Positions 1-5,140 of a stretch of DNA of 5,140 bases are shown here, piece after piece; within the stretch, counting starts at the first letter, position 1, and every line of letters starts with the position of its first letter. Below the pieces are notes generated by a model. It was not told the DNA's origin. It made no database searches and worked only from the letters and a program-made list of their open reading frames with translations. Source of the DNA: Actinomycetales bacterium. Its GTDB lineage: Bacteria > Actinomycetota > Actinomycetes > Actinomycetales > Microbacteriaceae. Where the stretch lies: contig JAGWUG010000079.1 of NCBI GenBank assembly GCA_028868555.1, forward strand, positions 1-5,140. The letters run 5' to 3'. Both the position numbers and the translations under genes were made by a program.

Positions 1-417
1 GCCTTCGGCCAGGTTGGTGACCCGGTGGTTGATGAGTACCAGGCCACTCTCGGCCAGGTCGTAAGAAATCTCCACCTCAACTCCAAGGTCGGCATCGCGC
101 GAAACAAAGCTGACGCCGTGTATGCGCTGGCTCACGCTAACCAGAGTGAAGAGCTGACTCCAGTCGCGGCCATCGCGGTGACCGAGAAGTGCTGGACGCC
201 CCCAGAAGCCGCGGGCGTTTTCACGCCAGGCTCCCCCGCGGTGAGCGAAGTCGTAGTAGCCGTGTGGCACGGGCTCGCTGATTGCGCGCAGGTACTGTTC
301 CGGGTCTACGCCCTCACCTAACTGGCTACCCCAGTACATGACGTTTGGGGTTCCGGTAGTGGTCTCAATCAGAACCGAGACACCGGCGCGGGCTAGGTGG
401 AACAGCTGCTCACTCAT
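1..417 (-). CDS. GH36 family protein, probable alpha-galactosidase, N-terminal fragment (3' end outside window)
   Basis: An open frame of 139 codons runs from an ATG at 417-415 to the left edge with no stop. I translated it by hand: it begins MSEQLFHLARAGVSVLIE and contains VMYWGSQLG (residues 26-34) and WGRPALLGHRDGRDWSQLF (72-90). The second motif strongly resembles the conserved block of the N-terminal beta-sandwich domain of actinobacterial GH36 alpha-galactosidases, usually seen as GRPGLxGHRxGxxWSPxF. Later residues such as YDLAESGLVLINHRVTN (119-135) fit the strand-rich remainder of that domain. Family members are about 700 residues, so the catalytic barrel with its Asp nucleophile lies outside the window and the substrate cannot be judged. 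The expected role is hydrolysis of alpha-galactosides (raffinose or melibiose type), probably in the cytosol because no signal peptide is visible. The start is supported by a promoter six bases upstream. The gene is a separate transcription unit from the menaquinone genes. Confidence 0.82.
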   Translation of the reverse strand, partial: MSEQLFHLARAGVSVLIETTTGTPNVMYWGSQLGEGVDPEQYLRAISEPVPHGYYDFAHRGGAWRENARGFWGRPALLGHRDGRDWSQLFTLVSVSQRIHGVSFVSRDADLGVEVEISYDLAESGLVLINHRVTNLAEG

Positions 418-423
418 GGGGAA

Positions 424-452
424 ATTCTAGGAGTGCATTGGCCCGCTGACAA
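424..452 (-). promoter_or_regulatory. Sigma-70-type promoter of the GH36 gene, predicted leaderless
   Basis: Reading the minus strand, a -35 box TTGTCA (452-447) is followed by a 17-bp spacer (446-430) and a -10 box TAGAAT (429-424). Both boxes match 5 of 6 consensus bases and the spacer is ideal. Only six bases (TTCCCC) separate the -10 box from the ATG at 417, which places the transcription start at or next to the A of the start codon. No Shine-Dalgarno sequence lies in that gap, consistent with leaderless translation, which is common in actinobacteria. The start site itself is inferred. Confidence 0.7.
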
Positions 453-502
453 AGCGAACAGAACCGCACAGGATTGGTGTGAGGCCAACCAGCGGAACCG
501 GG

Positions 503-1504
503 CTAGTTCTGGCGGTCAACAACCGCTTCGGCGAAGGCGATCATGGCCTGCTTGGCTGCGCTTTCTGGAAGGGGCGCCAGTGCTGCAACCGCATCGGCGG
601 CCCAGCGTTTTGCCTCTTCGTAGGCGCGGTTGGTTGCCGGGTGGGCGGCAAGTTCAGCAACCACCGATGCCAGGCTCGCCTCATCGACAGCATCAATGCG
701 GGCGACCAGAGCGGCGGATGGAGCATCGGTGAGGGCGTCCTCACGAAGGTAAAGGGTTGGCAGGGTTGGAACCCCGGCCAGCAGATCGGTTCCAGGGGTC
801 TTGCCGCTGGTTGCGCTGTCGGACTGCAGGTCAATTACGTCGTCGATGAGCTGGAAGGCCACACCGATCTTCTCGCCGTAGATGCGAACTGGCTCGCGGT
901 AGTCCTGGCTGGCGCCGCTGAACATGATGCCCAGCTCGGCCGCGGCAGCAATGAGCGAACCAGTCTTGTCGGCCAAAACCTGAATGTAGTGAGCTACGCG
1001 CTCGTCACCCTCCTGCGGGCCAACGGTCTCGTGCAGCTGACCCAGGCAGAGGCGCTCGAAGGTGTTGGCTTGAAGCGTGAGGGCGCGCTCGCCGAGGCGG
1101 GAGACCACCTGCGAGGCGCGAGCGAAGAGGAGGTCTCCGGTGAGGATGGCAACGCTGTTGCCCCAGATCTCATGGGCCGATGGAACGCCGCGGCGCATCG
1201 GTGCGTTGTCCATGACGTCGTCGTGGTACAGGGTGGCCAGGTGGGTGAGCTCAACCACAACGCTGGCGTCGATGATCTCCTGAGCCAGCGGAGTCTGACC
1301 AAACTGGGCGGTGAGCAAAACCAGAGTTGGGCGCACGCGCTTGCCGCCGGCCGATGACAGGTGGCGAGCGGTTACCTTGGCGATTGGGTCGGTGTGCGAG
1401 ACGGCTACCTCGAGGGCGGTTTCAACCTCGGCCAGACCCTTCTCCAGCTGGCGGAGCAGTGCCTTGTCGGTTACCTTGCGAAGCTGCTTTGGAAGCGAGG
1501 ACAT
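503..1504 (-). CDS. Long-chain all-trans polyprenyl diphosphate synthase (menaquinone side chain)
   Basis: The 333-residue protein has the usual length of the trans-isoprenyl diphosphate synthase family. It extends an allylic diphosphate with isopentenyl diphosphate to make the polyprenyl tail that is attached to the naphthoquinone ring. Visible motifs are GGKRVRP (53-59), the first Asp-rich motif DDVMD (95-99) followed by MRRG (103-106), GDLLFARA (123-130), and the second Asp-rich motif DDVID (221-225) followed by GK (234-235) and GTDLLAGVPTLP (238-249). These bind the Mg-diphosphate groups. The residues at -5 and -4 from the first motif are Ala90 and Thr91, small side chains as in E. coli octaprenyl synthase, which argues for a long product (about C35-C45) and not farnesyl diphosphate. 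The ATG shares one base with the menG stop (TAATG on the minus strand), so the two are very likely co-transcribed and translationally coupled; only a weak AAGG lies upstream. Exact chain length is not determinable. Related actinobacterial genes are annotated grcC, hepT or ispB-like. Confidence 0.93.
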   Translation of the reverse strand: MSSLPKQLRKVTDKALLRQLEKGLAEVETALEVAVSHTDPIAKVTARHLSSAGGKRVRPTLVLLTAQFGQTPLAQEIIDASVVVELTHLATLYHDDVMDNAPMRRGVPSAHEIWGNSVAILTGDLLFARASQVVSRLGERALTLQANTFERLCLGQLHETVGPQEGDERVAHYIQVLADKTGSLIAAAAELGIMFSGASQDYREPVRIYGEKIGVAFQLIDDVIDLQSDSATSGKTPGTDLLAGVPTLPTLYLREDALTDAPSAALVARIDAVDEASLASVVAELAAHPATNRAYEEAKRWAADAVAALAPLPESAAKQAMIAFAEAVVDRQN

Positions 1505-2229
1505 TACTTGGCCGCCTTGCTGCCAGGGGCGGCGGACTGAGCTTTAAACGCAATGTGCAAGGCAACCACGCCAAAAGTCAGGTTCTTGTAACTCACGCGC
1601 TCCCAGCCGGCATCGGAGATTAGCGCGGCCAGCGCCTCCTGCTTTGGCCAGGCCTGAATGCTTTCGCTCAGGTAGCTGTAGGCAGGCATGTTCTTGGCGG
1701 CTAGACGGCTGAAAATCGGCAGCACATTGCGCAGGTAGAAGTTGTAGAGCCCGCGCAGCAGCGGGTTGGAAACCTCGCTGAACTCGCAAATCACGAGGCG
1801 ACCGCCGGGCTTGGTTACGCGCAGCATTTCGCGAAGAGCCTTGCCTGTGTCTACCACGTTGCGGAGGCCAAAGCTGATGGTGACGGCGTCGAATTCGTTC
1901 TTCTCAAAAGGCAACGCGGTGGCATCGGCGAAGACAAACTCTATCTCCGGGTGACGCTTGCGGCCCACGGCGAGCATGCCTTGGGAGAAGTCGCCGGCAA
2001 CCACGCGAACGCCTGGCTTGCAGAAAACCACCGACGAAGATCCGGTGCCTGCGGCTAGGTCGAGAATGGCCTGACCGGAGGATGGGTCAACCGCCGCCAA
2101 AACCTTCTTGCGCCAGGCGCGGTCTTGACCAAACGACAGCAAGTCATTGGTTCGATCGTAGGTCTCGGCGACCTCGTCAAACATGGCAGCAACCTCGGAG
2201 GGCTTCTTCTGCAGGTCGGCTTTAGTCAC
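1504..2229 (-). CDS. menG: Demethylmenaquinone methyltransferase (MenG/UbiE family)
   Basis: The 241-residue protein is a class I SAM-dependent methyltransferase of normal MenG length. It C-methylates demethylmenaquinone to menaquinone, the last step of the pathway, probably at the inner face of the membrane. The N-terminal family signature YDRTNDLLSFGQDRAW (24-39) has Asp where the classical UbiE pattern has His, as is usual in actinobacterial homologues. The SAM-binding loop is LDLAAGTG (56-63), the ribose-contacting acidic loop is GDFS (79-82), and FGLRNV (120-125) and RVTKPGG (137-143) are the remaining hallmarks. The start is a GTG at 2229-2227: an N-terminus of the form MTKADLQKKPSEVAAMF aligns well with known MenG proteins, and AGGA lies seven bases upstream. 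It is first in a two-gene operon with the polyprenyl synthase and is divergent from menF. In a bacterium that also makes ubiquinone the same family would be called ubiE, but the MenF/MenD context favours menG. Confidence 0.95.
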   Translation of the reverse strand: MTKADLQKKPSEVAAMFDEVAETYDRTNDLLSFGQDRAWRKKVLAAVDPSSGQAILDLAAGTGSSSVVFCKPGVRVVAGDFSQGMLAVGRKRHPEIEFVFADATALPFEKNEFDAVTISFGLRNVVDTGKALREMLRVTKPGGRLVICEFSEVSNPLLRGLYNFYLRNVLPIFSRLAAKNMPAYSYLSESIQAWPKQEALAALISDAGWERVSYKNLTFGVVALHIAFKAQSAAPGSKAAK

Positions 2230-2241
2230 TTGTCAATCCTA
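2230..2241 (-). promoter_or_regulatory. menG translation signal (AGGA), overlapping a possible -10 box
   Basis: Directly upstream of the GTG start, the minus strand reads TAGGATTGACAA. AGGA (2240-2237) sits seven bases before the start and is a good Shine-Dalgarno match. The same bases also form TAGGAT (2241-2236), a plausible -10 hexamer six bases before the start, the same geometry as the GH36 promoter. No good -35 box lies 16-19 bp further upstream, so the ribosome-binding reading is preferred. Confidence 0.55.
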
Positions 2242-2247
2242 CCTTCG

Positions 2248-2276
2248 CGGGTTCGGACTAGAATTTTCGGGTTCGG
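2248..2276. repeat. Pair of 9-bp direct repeats in the menG/menF control region
   Basis: CGGGTTCGG occurs exactly twice in the 75-bp divergent intergenic region, at 2248-2256 and 2268-2276. The repeat starts are 20 bp apart, about two helical turns, so a protein bound to both would sit on the same DNA face. The likely menF -10 hexamer (2259-2264) lies between the copies. This arrangement suits a regulator-binding site, but function is inference and chance duplication in a GC-rich region is possible. Confidence 0.4.
2259..2264 (+). promoter_or_regulatory. Candidate -10 box for menF
   Basis: TAGAAT matches the -10 consensus at 5 of 6 positions and is identical to the -10 box of the GH36 gene. 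It would start transcription near 2271, giving a leader of about 33 nt before the menF GTG. No good -35 box stands at the normal 16-18 bp; a TTGTCA (2230-2235) is present but 23 bp away, which is too far for unaided recognition. An activator-dependent or weak promoter is possible. Confidence 0.4.
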
Positions 2277-2289
2277 CTTTAACTCACTT

Positions 2290-2297
2290 GAAAGGTG
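2290..2297 (+). promoter_or_regulatory. menF ribosome-binding site that decides the start
   Basis: GAAAGGTG is the best Shine-Dalgarno-like sequence in the menF leader. Its GG (2294-2295) ends nine bases before the GTG at 2305, which supports that codon as the start. The next in-frame GTG, at 2353, has no comparable upstream sequence, and the in-frame ATG at 2125 lies inside menG on the opposite strand. Confidence 0.55.
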
Positions 2298-2304
2298 CGG
2301 TGCT

Positions 2305-3570
2305 GTGGCCAAGTCCAAGCAGTCAAACCAGCACCATTTCCCCGCACTCAGTGTGCGCACCGTTAGCCTCAGTCTCCCCTCAGATTTCAAAATCACCGAT
2401 GCCCTCACCCGCGATGGAATTGCCTTCATTAAGGACGGGGAAGGCATGGTTGCCCGCGGCGAAGTGCTGCGCCTGAACGCTGCCGGTCCGGGTCGCATAG
2501 CCGCCTTGGAAGAGCAGTGGCGTCAGCTTTGCGCTCTGGCTCAGGTTGCCGACCAGACTCCTGGCAGCGGCCGCGGCCTGGTGGCCTTTGGTTCGATGGC
2601 CTTCGCCGATTCAAGCGAATGGCTCAGCACCCTGATTGTGCCGAAGCAGATTCTTGGCTTCAAGAGTGGTCGAGCCTGGCTCACCAGCATCGGTGTTGGA
2701 GAAGTTTCCGAACCGGTTTGGAACGCCGACGAATGGATTGAGACCTGGCCGGCGCAGGCACCGCTGCACCTGGTTGCCGGGGCCTTGGACGAAGAGGGCT
2801 TTGAGGGCCGGGTTGAAACCGCGCTGGAGAAGCTGCACGACCAGCAGCTGACCAAGGTGGTTTTGGCACGCGATGTGGTGGCATCGGTGCCGGAAGGCTT
2901 TGACCCCAGGCCAGCGATTGGCCGCCTGAGCCGCCGCTACCCAAGCTGCTGGACCTACTGGATCAACAACCGCTTTGGCGCATCGCCTGAACTTCTGGTG
3001 CGCGTGGACCACGGCCGTTTCTCGGCCCGAGTTCTGGCCGGAACCGCCGGCCGCGGAACCGACCCCGAGGTGGATCGCGCCATCGCAGGTGCACTGATCA
3101 CCTCTGCCAAAAACGCCGTGGAGCACCGCATCGCGGTTGAGTCACTGGTGGATGCGCTCGAGCCATACTGCACCGAGATTGTGGCCGACAGCGCACCGTT
3201 TAGCCTTGCGCTTCCTAACGTCTGGCACCTGGCCAGCGATGTTCAAGGCATTTTGGCCGAGGACTCTTCGGTGCTGGATTTGGCCGCTGCACTACACCCA
3301 ACCGCCGCGGTTGCCGGCACCCCGCGCGAGGTTGCCGTCGAACTCATCGGCGAGCTGGAGCCTTTTGACCGGGGCAGCTATGCCGGGCCAATCGGTTGGA
3401 TTGGTGCCGATGGTGACGGTGAATGGGTTATTGCCCTGCGCGGAGCCGTTCTGGAGGGCAACAAGGTAACGGCTCACGCCGGTTGCGGCATTGTGATTGG
3501 CTCCAAGCCGGATGCCGAGCTGGCCGAGACCGAACTCAAGTTCCAGCCGATTCGCCACGCCCTGAGCTAA
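2305..3570 (+). CDS. menF: Isochorismate synthase (MenF-type)
   Basis: The protein has 421 residues from the GTG chosen here and belongs to the chorismate-utilising (MST) fold with anthranilate and salicylate synthases. It isomerises chorismate to isochorismate, the committed entry to menaquinone synthesis, in the cytosol with Mg2+. Conserved blocks lie in the C-terminal two thirds: LTKVVLARD (182-190), where Lys184 corresponds to the general base that activates water; GASPELLVRV (225-234); LAGTAGRG (244-251); NAVEHRIAV (270-278); HPTAAVAGTP (331-340); FDRGSYAGPIGWIG (354-367); and AGCGIVIGSKPDAE (392-405). Glu273 and Glu405 are the probable Mg ligands by family comparison. Lys184 and the chorismate-site blocks agree with an isochorismate synthase, and menD and menG nearby make menaquinone the likely destination and not a siderophore (entC role). 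The gene is divergent from menG and convergent with menD. Starting at the upstream ATG (2125) would overlap menG antisense by about 105 bp and add 60 residues with no family resemblance. Confidence 0.9.
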   Translation: MAKSKQSNQHHFPALSVRTVSLSLPSDFKITDALTRDGIAFIKDGEGMVARGEVLRLNAAGPGRIAALEEQWRQLCALAQVADQTPGSGRGLVAFGSMAFADSSEWLSTLIVPKQILGFKSGRAWLTSIGVGEVSEPVWNADEWIETWPAQAPLHLVAGALDEEGFEGRVETALEKLHDQQLTKVVLARDVVASVPEGFDPRPAIGRLSRRYPSCWTYWINNRFGASPELLVRVDHGRFSARVLAGTAGRGTDPEVDRAIAGALITSAKNAVEHRIAVESLVDALEPYCTEIVADSAPFSLALPNVWHLASDVQGILAEDSSVLDLAAALHPTAAVAGTPREVAVELIGELEPFDRGSYAGPIGWIGADGDGEWVIALRGAVLEGNKVTAHAGCGIVIGSKPDAELAETELKFQPIRHALS

Positions 3571-3614
3571 GTGCTTTGCGGGCCTGAGGTTGGCAGGTTA
3601 AGCCAGCGGCACTT
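3569..3614. terminator. Imperfect stem straddling the menF and menD stop codons
   Basis: AAGTGC (3569-3574) pairs with GCACTT (3609-3614). After a small bulge, GC (3578-3579) pairs with GC (3606-3607) and GGC (3581-3583) with GCC (3602-3604). The structure covers the end of the menF stop, the whole 27-bp gap, and the last codons and stop of menD. It could slow or end transcription from both sides, but neither strand has a U-run after the stem, so an intrinsic terminator is not established. Confidence 0.25.
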
Positions 3615-5140
3615 CGATCAGTACGCGACCCTCAAGCTTCATTACCGCGCGCAGCTGCTCTGCATCGGTGACTTTCACGTGCTGCCAACCGTAGGCCGCC
3701 GCAAGCTGCGGCAGGTCAACCTGCTGCGGGGTCTTGAACAGGCGCTCAAACTCTGCCGGGCCAAGGTTCTTGGCAACCTCTAGGCCCTCAAAAATGGTGC
3801 CGCCGTGGTCGTTGCCCACAATCAGCTGGATGTTGAGGCGACCGTCGCGATCATCAACGGCCAGGGAACCGGAGTCGTGCAACAGGGTGAGGTCTCCCAG
3901 CAGAACGCGCACCTTAAAGCCGGGGTGGGTTAGGGCAATTCCGGTGGCAGTCGCAACGGTTCCATCGATACCGGCGAGGCCGCGGTTGGCAAAGACCAGT
4001 CGCTCCTTGTTTGGAGCCCAGTAGTCGGCCTCGCGGATGAGTCGGGAGGCGCCTAGCAGCAGCGGGTTGCGCTTGCCGGCACCCTTCCAGACCGCCTCAA
4101 CTAGAGCGCGACGGGTAAGGACGCCCTCTTTGGTCGCGTCCGGTTTGGTGGCCAGGAGTTGCTTAGCGGAATCGCGCCAGGAACCGATCCAAGCCGGGTC
4201 GGGTTCGCCCAGGAACTCAACATCGTCACCCAATACATGAGCGTTGTGAGCAGGGTTGAAAACTCCATGGCGGCCCGGGTCACTGAAGACGCGAACCCCG
4301 GGCTTCTTTAGCAGCGCCTGAACCTGACGGCTTAGGGTTGGCTTGCCAAACACCAGCACCTGCTGAACCTGGTCAACCAAGACTTCGTTCTCGCGCAGCA
4401 CCCAGAGGTAGCCCTGAATGGACTCCGGCAGGTGGCGCACTCCCGAGGAAGGCTCGGCCAGCAGCGGAAGGCCAGTGCAGTACCAGCGGGCCAGGTAACC
4501 GGCATCGCCTGCAACCACAACGGTCTTGAGGCTGAGATCAATCACGCTGTCAGGTTCGCGCTCCGATGCCGCGGCAATCTCCGCCGAGTGGTCGTGACCG
4601 CAGTTCTCGTCGGTGCAGTCGGCGAGGCTTGCGGCATCGGCTGCCTGTTCGGCCTGAACCAGCGACAGACTGCCGGTCATCTCGGACTCGAGCTGCTGCG
4701 CTGCCACCAGGTTGAAAATGTCGTTGGCGTTAGGGGTGGTGCCGCTGAGTGGCTCGCGGAAGCCCAGGTTGAGCTGAACCGGCCCGGTCTCTTCCACCGA
4801 CTGAGTGATGGCCTTGACGGCCAGCTCGGCAGCGCGCGTGCTCATGATCTCGCCAAGATCGGCATCGGTGGGGGTTGGAACGTCCACACAAGAACGAACC
4901 GCATCGGCGAAGATGCCCAGCTGGTTGGTGGTCTGGTTGGCGCCCACTCCGCGCAGTTCCGCAGGGCGGTCGGCGGTGAGAAGAATCATCGGGATGCCGG
5001 CATGATGAGCCTCGAGCACGGCGGGGTGCAGGTTGGCGACAGCGGTTCCGGAGGTGGTGATGACCACGGCAGGGAAGCCGCTGACCAGACCAACGCCAAG
5101 GGCTTGGAACGCCAGCGAACGCTCGTCGAGACGAACGTGA
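3598..5140 (-). CDS. menD: SEPHCHC synthase MenD (5' end outside window)
   Basis: The visible 513 codons, counted from His at 5139, lack only the first 40-60 residues of a usual 550-580-residue MenD. The frame stays open to the right edge, so a GTG at 5067 is internal. The thiamine-diphosphate enzyme decarboxylates 2-oxoglutarate and adds the resulting unit to isochorismate, giving SEPHCHC and CO2. The PYR domain begins with HVRLDERS, whose Glu6 is the cofactor-activating glutamate, then TTSGTAVANLHPAVLEAHHAG and ADRPAELRGVGANQTTNQ (56-73). The central domain starts near KTVVVAGDAG (205-214). The PP domain contains NRGLAGIDGT (385-394), GDLTLLHD (415-422) and VGNDHGGTIF (441-450), which form the Mg-diphosphate site. 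The linker between the PYR and central domains (about 133-204) is long and acidic and carries CTDENCGHDH (175-184), which I do not recognise from MenD. Menaquinone pathway membership is also supported by menF, which makes its substrate and ends 27 bp away on the opposite strand. Confidence 0.95.
   Translation of the reverse strand, partial: HVRLDERSLAFQALGVGLVSGFPAVVITTSGTAVANLHPAVLEAHHAGIPMILLTADRPAELRGVGANQTTNQLGIFADAVRSCVDVPTPTDADLGEIMSTRAAELAVKAITQSVEETGPVQLNLGFREPLSGTTPNANDIFNLVAAQQLESEMTGSLSLVQAEQAADAASLADCTDENCGHDHSAEIAAASEREPDSVIDLSLKTVVVAGDAGYLARWYCTGLPLLAEPSSGVRHLPESIQGYLWVLRENEVLVDQVQQVLVFGKPTLSRQVQALLKKPGVRVFSDPGRHGVFNPAHNAHVLGDDVEFLGEPDPAWIGSWRDSAKQLLATKPDATKEGVLTRRALVEAVWKGAGKRNPLLLGASRLIREADYWAPNKERLVFANRGLAGIDGTVATATGIALTHPGFKVRVLLGDLTLLHDSGSLAVDDRDGRLNIQLIVGNDHGGTIFEGLEVAKNLGPAEFERLFKTPQQVDLPQLAAAYGWQHVKVTDAEQLRAVMKLEGRVLIEVPLA

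Noticed and set aside
25..321. Plus-strand open frame of 98 codons at the left edge
   Set aside because: It is antisense to the GH36 fragment, which has family motifs and a good promoter; the plus-strand translation resembles nothing I recognise.
472..490. Possible terminator hairpin after the polyprenyl synthase gene (GGTTGG...CCAATC on the minus strand)
   Set aside because: The stem is only six pairs with a G-U wobble and a seven-base loop, and no U-run follows, so it is not distinguishable from chance.
479..1357. Long plus-strand open frame of 292 codons
   Set aside because: It lies entirely antisense to the polyprenyl synthase, whose motifs are clear. The translation has no recognisable domain, and such shadows are expected opposite GC-rich genes.
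2125..2304. 60-residue N-terminal extension of menF from an ATG inside menG
   Set aside because: It would overlap menG antisense for about 105 bp, has no family resemblance, and lies upstream of the likely menF promoter. The GTG at 2305 has a suitable ribosome-binding site.
4101..4283. Short minus-strand open frames within menD and similar small frames elsewhere
   Set aside because: They lie in other frames of the well-supported menD, menF, menG and synthase genes and show no independent start signals or recognisable domains.
5065..5067. GTG at 5067 as the start of menD
   Set aside because: The frame stays open to the window edge and the upstream 24 codons encode HVRLDERS and following conserved MenD residues, including the cofactor-activating Glu, so the GTG is an internal Val.

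Overview
The window comes from a GC-rich bacterium, most likely an actinobacterium (Actinomycetota, perhaps Microbacteriaceae or a close relative). The basis is strong use of G/C at third codon positions, the actinobacterial flavour of the MenG, MenF and MenD sequences (for example an Asp where the classical UbiE/MenG signature has His), and one promoter whose geometry predicts a leaderless mRNA. The taxonomic call is inference; no marker gene is present.

Layout. Positions 1-417 (minus) hold the N-terminal 139 codons of a glycoside hydrolase family 36 protein, probably an alpha-galactosidase, cut by the left edge. It has its own promoter at 424-452, whose -10 box lies only 6 nt before the ATG. 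Positions 503-2229 (minus) are a tight two-gene operon: menG (demethylmenaquinone methyltransferase, 1504-2229) followed by a long-chain polyprenyl diphosphate synthase (503-1504), joined by a one-base stop/start overlap. A 75-bp divergent control region (2230-2304) separates menG from menF (isochorismate synthase, plus strand, 2305-3570). MenF converges on menD (minus strand, 3598-5140, 5' end outside the window) with 27 bp between their stop codons.

Pathway. The four genes from 503 to 5140 serve menaquinone (vitamin K2) synthesis. MenF turns chorismate into isochorismate. MenD adds a 2-oxoglutarate-derived succinyl-semialdehyde unit to give SEPHCHC. The polyprenyl diphosphate synthase makes the isoprenoid tail. 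MenG performs the final C-methylation of demethylmenaquinone. The genes for the intermediate steps (menH, menC, menE, menB and menA) are not in the window. The sugar-hydrolase gene at the left is probably functionally separate.

This is mostly a conventional housekeeping region, and I see no undescribed system. Points deserving a second look are an acidic MenD interdomain insert carrying a Cys/His cluster, a 9-bp direct repeat with 20-bp periodicity around the likely menF -10 box, the leaderless promoter of the GH36 gene, and a stem straddling the menF/menD stop codons. No RNA genes, mobile elements or CRISPR arrays were seen, and no gene-free stretch exceeds 85 bp.
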